From positions 1-13,633 of the forward strand of contig JAEOTN010000454.1 of NCBI GenBank assembly GCA_016839865.1: a stretch of DNA of 13,633 nucleotides, given 5' to 3'. The DNA is from Promethearchaeota archaeon. GTDB lineage: Archaea; Asgardarchaeota; Lokiarchaeia; Sigynarchaeales; MK-D1. Position numbers and translations under genes: made by a program. The notes beneath the pieces are model-generated. The model saw only the letters and a program-made list of their open reading frames with translations, searched no databases and was not told the DNA's origin. Positions 6,790 to 13,593 of the stretch are shown here, piece by piece (the first letter of the stretch is position 1; the number at the start of each line of letters is the position of its first letter).

Positions 6790-7224
6790 ATGAAATTTGT
6801 ATTTAGCACGAAAAATACAGTTCGTTATGCATTTCCCACACATATCAACGATTTGGTTATGGATCGATCAGATTCAGAATCAAGTGAAGTTTTCATTGTG
6901 GTTATCGAACCTCATAAAGCTCCACCCTTACATAAACACGACGATACAGAACAAATTTTTTACATTTTTGAAGGAGAGGGTGATTTAGAGATAGGAAAAA
7001 AGGATATGTATCACCATCACACGCAATCTGTGTATCCGGGTGATGTAATTCGAATTCCCCTGAGAACTTATCATACTATTCATTGTCGAGGAAATAAACC
7101 ATTGAAATACCTCGCAATCGACTGCTTTGTGGGTGGAAAACCCAAAGATGAACCTACATGGGATTCTCATGTCAAAGTTTTATGTAAGGAACAAGGATGG
7201 GATTACCATCAGGTGAAAAAATGA
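6790..7224 (+). CDS. small cupin-domain protein
   Basis: This 144-aa protein is a single cupin barrel. Motif 1 appears as LHKHDDTEQIFYIFEGEG and motif 2 as PGDVIRIPLRTYHTIH. The four usual metal ligands are present: His48, His50, Glu54 and His95. Such proteins bind Fe, Mn, Zn or Ni and act as isomerases, dioxygenases or small-molecule binders; nothing here indicates the substrate. A His-rich turn (MYHHHTQS, residues 73-80) lies between the motifs. The stop codon overlaps the start of the methyltransferase gene by four bases (ATGA), so the two are probably translated together. An AT-rich box near 6755-6765 sits about 30 nt upstream of the ATG and may be the promoter. Confidence 0.8.
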   Translation: MKFVFSTKNTVRYAFPTHINDLVMDRSDSESSEVFIVVIEPHKAPPLHKHDDTEQIFYIFEGEGDLEIGKKDMYHHHTQSVYPGDVIRIPLRTYHTIHCRGNKPLKYLAIDCFVGGKPKDEPTWDSHVKVLCKEQGWDYHQVKK

Positions 7225-8603
7225 GCTCAAATAACCTCGATCGAGAATGGATAGTTTCGGAGTCTAGAAGAACCGGATTTTCTATTCCAACAATTGAACA
7301 ACTCATCGAGGTTCTAAAATTTCAAGGTGAACAAACAGCTCAATCCGTGAAGAACCTAATTTCTCATCTCCAAAAACCCCAAAAATGGTATTCTATCCGA
7401 ATTAATCCCATAAGGGATTATGAAAATCAGGAGTTAGTTGAGACTCTACATAAAGAATTCAACTCTAAGCTATGTAGTTTTTTACCGAATGTGCATTTCT
7501 TACCTGTTGAAGGTCCTTTTTTTCTTAAAGAGCATGATCGAAAGCTTACTGTAGATAAATTTGCTGCTGAATCTATGATGACAGGAGCAAATCTATATAT
7601 TCCAGGATTTATTAAACCACTTCCTAAATTCCAGAAAGGAGAAAATTTCTCGATCTATGGACTGAATCACACCCATGTAGCTAATGGAATTGCACAACAT
7701 TCTCATAAAGTCATAATGGGAAAAAAACATGGAATCGGGATTCAGACTACTCAATCACGATTTAAAGTACCCTCCTATCGGGACTCACCGTATTATACTG
7801 AAGGAGTTATTTCAGACCATTCCTTAGGCCCGTTAATTGCATGTAATTTACTCATGGACTTCTATGATAATGAACAAACAATTTTCGATGTTTGTAGTGC
7901 TCCAGGTCATAAAACAAGTGCACTTTCAGAAATTGGATTTCGAAAATCAAAACACACGATATTTCCAAAAATTACCTCAATTGACAGGTCTTCTAAGCGA
8001 TTGGAAACATTACGACGAGATCTTATTCGATTAGGTTTACAAAATATTCAAATAATACCTCAACGTATTGAAAAGCTAGCTTCATCTAACCCTGAACTTA
8101 TTAATGCTGCAGATTTATTAATTATGGATCCCCCTTGTTCTGCACTCGGTACTCGACCGAAATTATCCATATCACATACAGAGGAAGATTTTCGTAGCTT
8201 CTTTTTACTTCAACGACGATTGGTTAAAGAAATCAGTCCTTTTCTAAAAGAAAATGGCATACTACTTTATACTACTTGCACCTTGACTCTCCTTGAAAAC
8301 GAGGGAATTGTGTCTTTAATGAAACGAAAATTAGGATTCGAGATAATTGATGCATGGAGATTAATTCAAGCAATGGTTAATACTTCCGAAAATACGGAAA
8401 TCATGGAAGAATTCTCACATGGTATATCTCGAGATGAGTATCTTATTCAATCTATGGAACCTAGCATCCATAAGGAAGATTTAGATCGCTATTTGACAAT
8501 TGATCCCCATGAAGCGAAAAAACTCATCCGTGTAAAACCCATAGGAAAACATAGCACAGGATATTTTATCGCTTTGTTGAAAAAAACTATTCCGTCTCAA
8601 TAA
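7221..8603 (+). CDS. NSUN6-like tRNA (cytosine-5-)-methyltransferase with PUA domain
   Basis: I choose the ATG at 7221 over an in-frame ATG at 7197: it forms an ATGA overlap with the cupin stop and has GGTGA about six bases upstream. The 460-aa product has an N-terminal NSUN extension (1-105), a PUA RNA-binding domain (about 108-185; AAESMMTGANLYIPGF is its typical start) and a Rossmann methyltransferase domain (about 195-455). SAM-binding motif I is DVCSAPGHKTS (223-233). Motif IV DPPCSALGTRPKL holds Cys306 and motif VI YTTCTLT holds Cys353, the two cysteines used for release and catalysis in NOL1/NOP2/Sun enzymes. The PUA-plus-MTase order matches NSUN6, which makes m5C at position 72 of tRNA-Thr, tRNA-Cys and, in Pyrococcus, other tRNAs. 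A tRNA-Thr gene lies 0.6 kb upstream. The C terminus overlaps the convergent gene by 17 bp. A different tRNA or rRNA target cannot be excluded. Confidence 0.82.
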   Translation: MSSNNLDREWIVSESRRTGFSIPTIEQLIEVLKFQGEQTAQSVKNLISHLQKPQKWYSIRINPIRDYENQELVETLHKEFNSKLCSFLPNVHFLPVEGPFFLKEHDRKLTVDKFAAESMMTGANLYIPGFIKPLPKFQKGENFSIYGLNHTHVANGIAQHSHKVIMGKKHGIGIQTTQSRFKVPSYRDSPYYTEGVISDHSLGPLIACNLLMDFYDNEQTIFDVCSAPGHKTSALSEIGFRKSKHTIFPKITSIDRSSKRLETLRRDLIRLGLQNIQIIPQRIEKLASSNPELINAADLLIMDPPCSALGTRPKLSISHTEEDFRSFFLLQRRLVKEISPFLKENGILLYTTCTLTLLENEGIVSLMKRKLGFEIIDAWRLIQAMVNTSENTEIMEEFSHGISRDEYLIQSMEPSIHKEDLDRYLTIDPHEAKKLIRVKPIGKHSTGYFIALLKKTIPSQ

Positions 8604-9042
8604 ATCCGGTGACTTCATCTTGGTTTTTTGCGGCTTTAAGCAACAAACTCGCAAGTTCCTTCTTCAAAGAGTAGTATTCTTTTAAAATTTCAGGGAATTC
8701 TGATCCTGGATAGCGTAATATCAAACCCGGATCTCGCCGGGAACAACCCCCTTGTCTCATACAACAATAGGAAAAAGACCCATAACACGTAAAATGGGAG
8801 TTCCAATCATGTTTTTCTGAAAATTCTTCTTTGATTCTTATGAACTCTTCTGTAGACATTCCAATCCTTTTTAGCTTTTGATCACGTTTACATTTATACC
8901 CGAAAGTCAATGCATATCCAGGTTTACAACACCATGTAAGTGCACGATAATCTCCCCCCATACAAATAGGAATTGGGGCATCCTTCCAACCCGGAATATC
9001 CCTCAATAAGTCTTTAGGAATCTTGTCTAAAGCTTTAATCAT
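8587..9042 (-). CDS. Cys-rich protein with duplicated Cys-Cys motif, possibly methanogenesis-marker-9-like
   Basis: The 151-aa protein is soluble and holds eight cysteines in two similar clusters: C27-x-G, W-C38-C39, C51-K-R-D and C86-x-G, Y-C93-C94, C100-S-R-R-D. This suggests an internal duplication and two metal or Fe-S sites. Between them lies a helix (MSTEEFIRIKEEFSEKH), and the C terminus (115-140) is helical and charged. The style CxGG...WCC...G.S.EE(F/Y)I.IKEEF reminds me of the conserved archaeal domain called methanogenesis marker 9, but that is from memory and uncertain. The gene follows the hybrid kinase by 19 nt on the same strand with no clear promoter or ribosome site, so it is probably co-transcribed. 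Its 3' end overlaps the methyltransferase gene by 17 bp. Function unknown. Confidence 0.7.
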   Translation of the reverse strand: MIKALDKIPKDLLRDIPGWKDAPIPICMGGDYRALTWCCKPGYALTFGYKCKRDQKLKRIGMSTEEFIRIKEEFSEKHDWNSHFTCYGSFSYCCMRQGGCSRRDPGLILRYPGSEFPEILKEYYSLKKELASLLLKAAKNQDEVTGFIETE

Positions 9043-9061
9043 GATAAAATCAAATCAACTG

Positions 9062-11413
9062 TTATTTTTGTTGTAATATAGATGCTAAAGTTTTGCTCAA
9101 GACTTCAATTGTGTAAGGTTTGATTAAAACTCCCGCGAATCCATAATCGCTAAAATGTGCCATTATTGGATCATTACTGTAACCGGAAGATACTACAGCT
9201 TTTACCTCTGGATTGAATTTTATAATTTCTTTGAAGGCTTCTAATCCTCCCAATCCCCCTGGAATTGTGAGATCCATTATCAATAAATCAAAATCATTTC
9301 CTTGGTCAATAGATTTTTTGTATACGTCAATCGCTTCATCTCCATCGATTGTGAGAATAACGTCATATCCAAGTTTTTCCAACATTTTTTTACCAATCTT
9401 ACGCACGGTAGGCTCATCATCTAGCAAAAGAATACGCCCTTTCCCACTATATATGCTCACTTTCGCTTTTTTTGCTTTTTTAATTTTATTAATCGACGCA
9501 GGAAGGTAGATGGTAAACGTGGAGCCAACACCTAATTCGGATTCTACTGGCATATATCCTTTGTGATTTTGAATTATCGAAAACGCTGTTGTCAATCCCA
9601 ATCCTCGTGGGGCAGAGGTTTCATCTGATTTTTCTTTGTGTTTAGTGGTGAAATAGGGATCGAATATTTTAGGGAGATTTTCAGGGGGAATTCCTACACC
9701 TTCATCCTTAACCTCGATTCGAATATATTTTCCTGGAGTAAGGGGTAAATTTACTTTCTCGGAAATTTCTGTGTTTTCTCCACGTATGTGTATTGTTCCG
9801 CCATTCGGCATTGCTTGAATGGCATTTAAAACAAGATTATTTATCACTTGACTCATTTGTGCTTCGTCTATATCAACTGCGTATAATTTTTTATCTAATT
9901 CAAACTTCACATTACAAGATTTGCCACGAATTACAAAATTCGCCGTAGTTTTAATCAATTCTCCTATACTGGAAGTAGTTTTTCGAATCGGAGCTCCGCC
10001 CTTGGAGAATGTTAATAATTGCTGTGTTAAGGATTTCGCTCGAATTGTTGCATTTTCTGCTTCTGCAACTATTTCTCTTAAATCGGATTTAGGTTCTGCC
10101 TCTAGATAGACTTTAGCTAGTGAAAGATTCCCAAGAATTGAGGTTAAAATATTGTTAAAATCATGCGCAATCCCACCAGCAAGAATTCCCAAACTTTCTA
10201 TCCTGCGTGAATTGAGCAGATCATGTTGTAAACGTAATTTTTCAGATGTCATGTTTTTTAATTCAGTAATATCGGTAAATACTGCAAAACATCCAGTATA
10301 TTCTTCAGTGTCTTCATCAAATAAACCAGCTGGTCCAATGAGGGTAGGAACATCGATACCTGATTTGTGTGCAAGAATTAACTCATAGGGTTCCGCAGCA
10401 CCTTTCTTTCGCAAATCCAATTGTTCCTTAAGTATGTAGTGGTAACGGGGACTGACAATTTCTTTGATATTTTTTCCAATTAATTCATCAGCTGTATATC
10501 CAATGATTTCACAAAAACGGTTATTTACATAAGTAAAGTTGTCCAATACATCCCCAATGGCGAAACCTTCTTCCATACGATCAACTAACATCTTAAAACG
10601 TTCTTCACTCTCTCGAAACGCACTTTCAGCTTGTTTCGTTTCGGTAATATCAATAAGAATGACCAAATTTGCATAAGTTTCTTGAAATGTAATTGTTTGA
10701 GAATATACTTCAAAAAATATCTCAGAGTCATCTTTTCTAATTCCAGTAAACCGGTAATGAGGATTATATCCATGCTCTCCTCGTTCTTTGAGATTAGATT
10801 GTTTTTCCACATAATCCCGGTCATCAGGATGAACAGTTTTTAAGTATTCATATGGCTCCCAGCTAAGAACTTCATCTCTTGAGTATCCTTTCAATTCTGC
10901 ATAACGCTGATTAACGTATAGCATTTTCCCATCTCGAACGATTCCAATTCCTAACAAGTCAAAACTAAGCAAATCATCTAGATTTATTAATTCTTGATTG
11001 CGAGGGATTGTACGACGGAAAGAAGCCATTATTGCTCTTCTTCCCTGAAAAAGGAATGTTTTCAGTTCGATTTGGTAATGAGCAGTATATGTAGGTTTAT
11101 TTGACGGTTTTGCCGTTAGCACAATGTCTTGTAGAAACGTTTTTGGGACAGCATCACTGTTCGCAATGAAGAATTCAAATTTGGATGCAAAATTCTTTCC
11201 AAGCAAATTTTCATCAATTATTGAACCTATTACGTCTTCCTTGGTATAGTCAAAATTGATCTCGAACGTGTGGTTTACCCAATTAACATGGTTATCAACG
11301 ACGATTAACAGCGCATCACGGATATTATCACAAATATTAAAGAGATCTTCGGGAGTCATATCCTCAATTTGTGATGAGTTGGTCGTTGTCGTGTGAAAAA
11401 CCTCCAATTCCAA
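9062..11413 (-). CDS. cytoplasmic hybrid sensor histidine kinase (PAS-PAS-PAS-HisKA-HATPase-REC)
   Basis: The 783-aa protein has three PAS-type sensor modules (about 24-135, 148-258 and 270-385), a HisKA domain with phospho-His417 in GGIAHDFNN, and a HATPase_c domain with N-box (Asn526, Asn530), DEGVGI (570-575) and GLGL (604-607). A C-terminal receiver domain (about 659-783) carries acidic Asp665/Asp666, phospho-acceptor Asp714 in LIMDLTIPGG, Ser743 and Lys765. No membrane segment or signal peptide is visible, so it senses a cytoplasmic signal, and no DNA-binding output domain is present; the phosphate must pass to another protein or the receiver is a sink. The start is uncertain: no upstream in-frame ATG was found and TTG at 11413 is used because a TATA-like box lies about 30 nt upstream; the first in-frame ATG is at 11359 (Met19), preceded by GAGG. 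Either start keeps all domains. Confidence 0.9.
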   Translation of the reverse strand: MELEVFHTTTTNSSQIEDMTPEDLFNICDNIRDALLIVVDNHVNWVNHTFEINFDYTKEDVIGSIIDENLLGKNFASKFEFFIANSDAVPKTFLQDIVLTAKPSNKPTYTAHYQIELKTFLFQGRRAIMASFRRTIPRNQELINLDDLLSFDLLGIGIVRDGKMLYVNQRYAELKGYSRDEVLSWEPYEYLKTVHPDDRDYVEKQSNLKERGEHGYNPHYRFTGIRKDDSEIFFEVYSQTITFQETYANLVILIDITETKQAESAFRESEERFKMLVDRMEEGFAIGDVLDNFTYVNNRFCEIIGYTADELIGKNIKEIVSPRYHYILKEQLDLRKKGAAEPYELILAHKSGIDVPTLIGPAGLFDEDTEEYTGCFAVFTDITELKNMTSEKLRLQHDLLNSRRIESLGILAGGIAHDFNNILTSILGNLSLAKVYLEAEPKSDLREIVAEAENATIRAKSLTQQLLTFSKGGAPIRKTTSSIGELIKTTANFVIRGKSCNVKFELDKKLYAVDIDEAQMSQVINNLVLNAIQAMPNGGTIHIRGENTEISEKVNLPLTPGKYIRIEVKDEGVGIPPENLPKIFDPYFTTKHKEKSDETSAPRGLGLTTAFSIIQNHKGYMPVESELGVGSTFTIYLPASINKIKKAKKAKVSIYSGKGRILLLDDEPTVRKIGKKMLEKLGYDVILTIDGDEAIDVYKKSIDQGNDFDLLIMDLTIPGGLGGLEAFKEIIKFNPEVKAVVSSGYSNDPIMAHFSDYGFAGVLIKPYTIEVLSKTLASILQQK

Positions 11414-11437
11414 AAAATGTAAGAAGCAAATAAAGAC

Positions 11438-11447
11438 AATTATAATT
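11438..11447 (-). promoter_or_regulatory. TATA-like box for the hybrid kinase
   Basis: AATTATAATT is palindromic and centred about 30 nt upstream of the TTG at 11413, which supports that unusual start as nearly leaderless. AT-rich context limits certainty. Confidence 0.35.
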
Positions 11448-11459
11448 ATTTGCAGTAGT

Positions 11460-11507
11460 CTTAAGTGGGTTTGTGTTGATCAGAATTAATCATCTCAAAC
11501 CACTAAG
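11460..11507. promoter_or_regulatory. symmetric dyad in the divergent kinase/mobA promoter
   Basis: The core GTTTG (11469-11473), TGAT (11477-11480), ATCA (11489-11492) and CAAAC (11496-11500) is exactly symmetric about 11484.5, with equal 3-nt gaps on each side. Twelve of the 17 paired positions from 11468 to 11501 match. Outside it the arms continue as CTTA.AGTGG and CCACT.AAG with two single-base bulges. It lies between the outward-facing TATA-like boxes at 11438-11447 and 11508-11518, the place expected for a shared operator. Confidence 0.45.
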
Positions 11508-11548
11508 TTTTTTTAAGGAAAACGATAATGATTTAATGAGATAGCATA

Positions 11549-12364
11549 ATGGATAGCATTTGTTTCGTACTGCTTTCTGGCGGATTATCCTCACGTATGA
11601 CAAAAGATAAGGGATTAATTTTATTGGAAGATAAGCCACTTATCAAATATGTTTTGGATTCTATTGATGAATTTCTTCATACTTTGAATTTAAAAAAACG
11701 AATACCTGTGAAAATTGTATTAAATAATTATATTCAACAAGAGGAATACTTAGACGCCGTTCCCACATTGACTGAGGATCAGATTATCATAGATGAAGTG
11801 GTTTGGAATAAAATATTTTCAGATATCCCCCAACCACCTCGAGGAAGCATATTTGGATTGTATATAGCAATGAGTGAGCTAAAATCTCATTTTAAAAATA
11901 TTTTCGTACTTCCATGTGACACACCATTGATTTCGGTCACAATTCTGAGTTATATTTTTAACGAATATTTCCAAAATCATATTTCTTCAAGAAGGGGCAG
12001 AAGAAAATCTAAGAGCTTCCGTAGTTATATCCCGCAATGGGAATCCGGTAAATTTGAACCATTCTTTTCTATATATTATATAAAAAATATCTTACCAATA
12101 TTAGAACAAAAAATATTCAAAAAACATTATTCCTTCCAAAAAACATTTGAAGAAATTCAATCAGATCCTGAGACTAGGGATAATATTCGATTAACACCTA
12201 TACCTATTGAGAAAAATCTTCGCCAATACGATGAAAATCTTTATAATTTTCTCGATATCGATTCAGAAGATACATTAAACACAGTGAAGAATATTATTTT
12301 AACAAATCCGAAATCAGAAGATCATTCACCTTTACCAAACAAATCTGATGGCTTAATTAAATGA
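11549..12364 (+). CDS. mobA: MobA-like molybdenum cofactor nucleotidyltransferase
   Basis: The N terminus (residues 7-32, VLLSGGLSSRM then KDKGLILLEDKPLI) matches the nucleotide-binding signature of MobA (LxGGxxxRMGGxDKGL...GKPL). The metal-binding Asp124 lies in LPCDTPLI, like CPCDTP of E. coli MobA. The family's PxxG segment before it (PRGSIFGLYIAMSEL, 97-111) and the later GKFEPFFSIYY are also typical. MobA attaches GMP from GTP to molybdopterin to make the MGD form of Mo or W cofactor used by oxidoreductases. At 271 aa it is longer than the usual roughly 200 aa; the extra length is in residues 45-95 and at the C terminus. A related NTP transferase (MobA/MocA/CofC-like) is possible. A T-rich box (11508-11518) is about 35 nt upstream. 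The last 43 bp overlap the convergent coiled-coil gene. Confidence 0.75.
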   Translation: MDSICFVLLSGGLSSRMTKDKGLILLEDKPLIKYVLDSIDEFLHTLNLKKRIPVKIVLNNYIQQEEYLDAVPTLTEDQIIIDEVVWNKIFSDIPQPPRGSIFGLYIAMSELKSHFKNIFVLPCDTPLISVTILSYIFNEYFQNHISSRRGRRKSKSFRSYIPQWESGKFEPFFSIYYIKNILPILEQKIFKKHYSFQKTFEEIQSDPETRDNIRLTPIPIEKNLRQYDENLYNFLDIDSEDTLNTVKNIILTNPKSEDHSPLPNKSDGLIK

Positions 12365-12891
12365 GAGTCCTTCTTCTTCTTTTTCTTCCCCTTTTTCATG
12401 TGTTCAGGAACAAATCCATAGATTTCTGGTTCTTCTTCCTTAGTAGCAGAGCCGTAGGGTTTTCCAAATTCCGTTCCAATACTCTCAGTGGTACTACTTG
12501 AAGAATCATATCCTACTTGAGGAGCGCTTGAATTCCCTCGTCCTGTTATTGCTCGTAATTCACGCATGACATTTTCCAAATTCATCCCTTGCATGGATTT
12601 TCCCATAGTATCCATAATCTCTTTAAGACTCGCACTAGTTTCTCGAATCCCTTCGGGATTAATACCTGTCAACAAAGTGTCTAATGAGTCTTCAATTGAT
12701 TTATTGAGTTTGTGGAGGGATGTTTGGATTTTTTTCCAGTTTTCATTAAATTGATCTGCAATCTTTTTAATGAACGTGACTACCTCATTCATGAATTTTA
12801 CGTGCTCCTCATATCTCTCATTATCTTTTGCACGTAAATCACTTATTAACATCATTAGTTTACGAATGTCAGCGTTTTGTTCTTCACTCAT
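12322..12891 (-). CDS. coiled-coil protein with poly-lysine tail, unknown function
   Basis: I do not recognise this 189-aa protein. Residues 1-120 are rich in charged and hydrophobic residues and predicted largely helical, with heptad-like spacing (for example KKIADQFNENWKKIQTSLHK). A Ser/Gly/Thr-rich linker (about 117-150) follows, then EEPEIYGFVPEHM, a run of lysines (KKGKKKKKKD) and an end, SHLIKPSDLF, that looks like a short binding motif. The layout, a helical bundle on a disordered linker with a basic tail, fits a protein that docks to nucleic acid, membrane or a partner. A TATA-like box reading CTATATAC on the minus strand (12917-12924) lies about 30 nt upstream. It is convergent with mobA and overlaps it by 43 bp. 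The ATG at 12891 is the first in the frame. Confidence 0.6.
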   Translation of the reverse strand: MSEEQNADIRKLMMLISDLRAKDNERYEEHVKFMNEVVTFIKKIADQFNENWKKIQTSLHKLNKSIEDSLDTLLTGINPEGIRETSASLKEIMDTMGKSMQGMNLENVMRELRAITGRGNSSAPQVGYDSSSSTTESIGTEFGKPYGSATKEEEPEIYGFVPEHMKKGKKKKKKDSHLIKPSDLFGKGE

Positions 12892-12916
12892 TTTTTGTCA
12901 CATATGGTATGATATT

Positions 12917-12924
12917 GTATATAG
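12917..12924 (-). promoter_or_regulatory. TATA-like box for the coiled-coil gene
   Basis: Minus strand CTATATAC, centred 30 nt upstream of the ATG at 12891, a standard archaeal spacing. Confidence 0.45.
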
Positions 12925-12981
12925 TAAGACTCAGTGCTATATTTCTGATGATATGAGTTGTGACACTTTCGACAAATTGTG

Positions 12982-13048
12982 TGGGTAAAAAACTAGTTCA
13001 AAAACACATTCATGGGAAAAGTGGGATTAAAATTATCATTTTGTGGGA
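12982..13048 (+). promoter_or_regulatory. four TGGGA/T repeats upstream of the AbrB-ACT gene
   Basis: TGGGT (12982-12986) and TGGGA (13013-13017, 13022-13026, 13044-13048) are in one orientation, each followed by an A-rich stretch. Distances are 31, 9 and 22 nt, close to whole helical turns. The last copy ends 3 nt before the TATA-like box. Bacillus AbrB favours TGGNA repeats, so these are candidate autoregulatory sites. Confidence 0.4.
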
Positions 13049-13051
13049 AAA

Positions 13052-13059
13052 TTTATATG
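13052..13059 (+). promoter_or_regulatory. TATA box for the AbrB-ACT gene
   Basis: TTTATATG, a near-ideal archaeal TATA box, is centred about 41 nt upstream of the ATG at 13097. Transcription would start near 13081, after the GTG at 13043, which rules that longer start out. Confidence 0.55.
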
Positions 13060-13096
13060 TGTCTTTTACGAAATTTGTTTTAAAGATAAATATAGG

Positions 13097-13534
13097 ATGA
13101 AAATGAAGGAAACCGAAATTTTAAAGCTCGATCGACGAGGTCGAATTGTAATTCCAAGAATAATGCGTAAATCTCTTGGATTAACTGAGCACACACAACT
13201 TTTAGCTATCTCTGACAGTGAAGAGAAGAAGATTTCTCTAATTCCACTCCAACTCGCTGAAGATCGTGTCTTTATCCGGCTAAAAATAAACATGCCTGAT
13301 ACTCCCGGTAGTTTATCAGCAATCACCACTGTATTTAGTGATCTTGGTTTATCAATGGTGTATTTGGAGACAATCATCGTAAAAAAGGGCTATCTTGCGG
13401 AAACGAATATTATTGCTCCTACTCCCTCTGATATTTCTCTCGAAGAACTAAAGAATATCCTATTGGATAGAGGGGGAGCAAAAGAAGTAGTTATCCACGA
13501 AGGTAAGTCCCATGTTGTTGTAGATGATGATTAA
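13097..13534 (+). CDS. AbrB-family transcriptional regulator with ACT domain
   Basis: The 145-aa protein has an N-terminal SpoVT/AbrB swapped-hairpin DNA-binding domain (about 5-50; RRGRIVIPRIMRKSLGL is the diagnostic stretch) and a C-terminal ACT domain (about 57-135; KINMPDTPGSLSAITTVF with the typical DxPGxL turn). ACT domains bind amino acids or similar small ligands, so this is probably a ligand-responsive regulator; such AbrB-ACT fusions are common in archaea. The ATG at 13097 is chosen because an in-frame GTG at 13043 lies upstream of the TATA box and its extra 18 residues do not look like part of the domain; Met3 (13103) is an alternative. The C terminus ends VVVDDD. TGGGA repeats upstream suggest it controls its own promoter, and possibly the divergent coiled-coil gene. 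Confidence 0.85.
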   Translation: MKMKETEILKLDRRGRIVIPRIMRKSLGLTEHTQLLAISDSEEKKISLIPLQLAEDRVFIRLKINMPDTPGSLSAITTVFSDLGLSMVYLETIIVKKGYLAETNIIAPTPSDISLEELKNILLDRGGAKEVVIHEGKSHVVVDDD

Positions 13535-13593
13535 TTTTAGCGTTTGGAATTTAGGATAGGATGTCATTCTAGTATTTATTGGTGCATCTAGGG

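Noticed and set aside
7197..7220. Longer start for the NSUN6-like gene at ATG 7197
   Set aside because: The extra residues MGLPSGEK overlap the cupin coding end; the ATG at 7221 has an ATGA overlap and GGTGA at good spacing.
12896..12965. TGTCACA/TGTGACA inverted repeat upstream of the coiled-coil gene
   Set aside because: Seven-base arms are 56 nt apart with no supporting structure; likely chance.
12770..12988. Plus-strand ORF opposite the coiled-coil gene
   Set aside because: It is antisense to a better-supported gene, has no recognisable domain and no start signals; the same applies to other short frames inside hypD, the kinase and the membrane genes.
13043..13096. GTG start at 13043 for the AbrB-ACT gene
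   Set aside because: It lies upstream of the TATA box at 13052-13059 and overlaps a TGGGA repeat; the extra residues do not resemble the AbrB domain.
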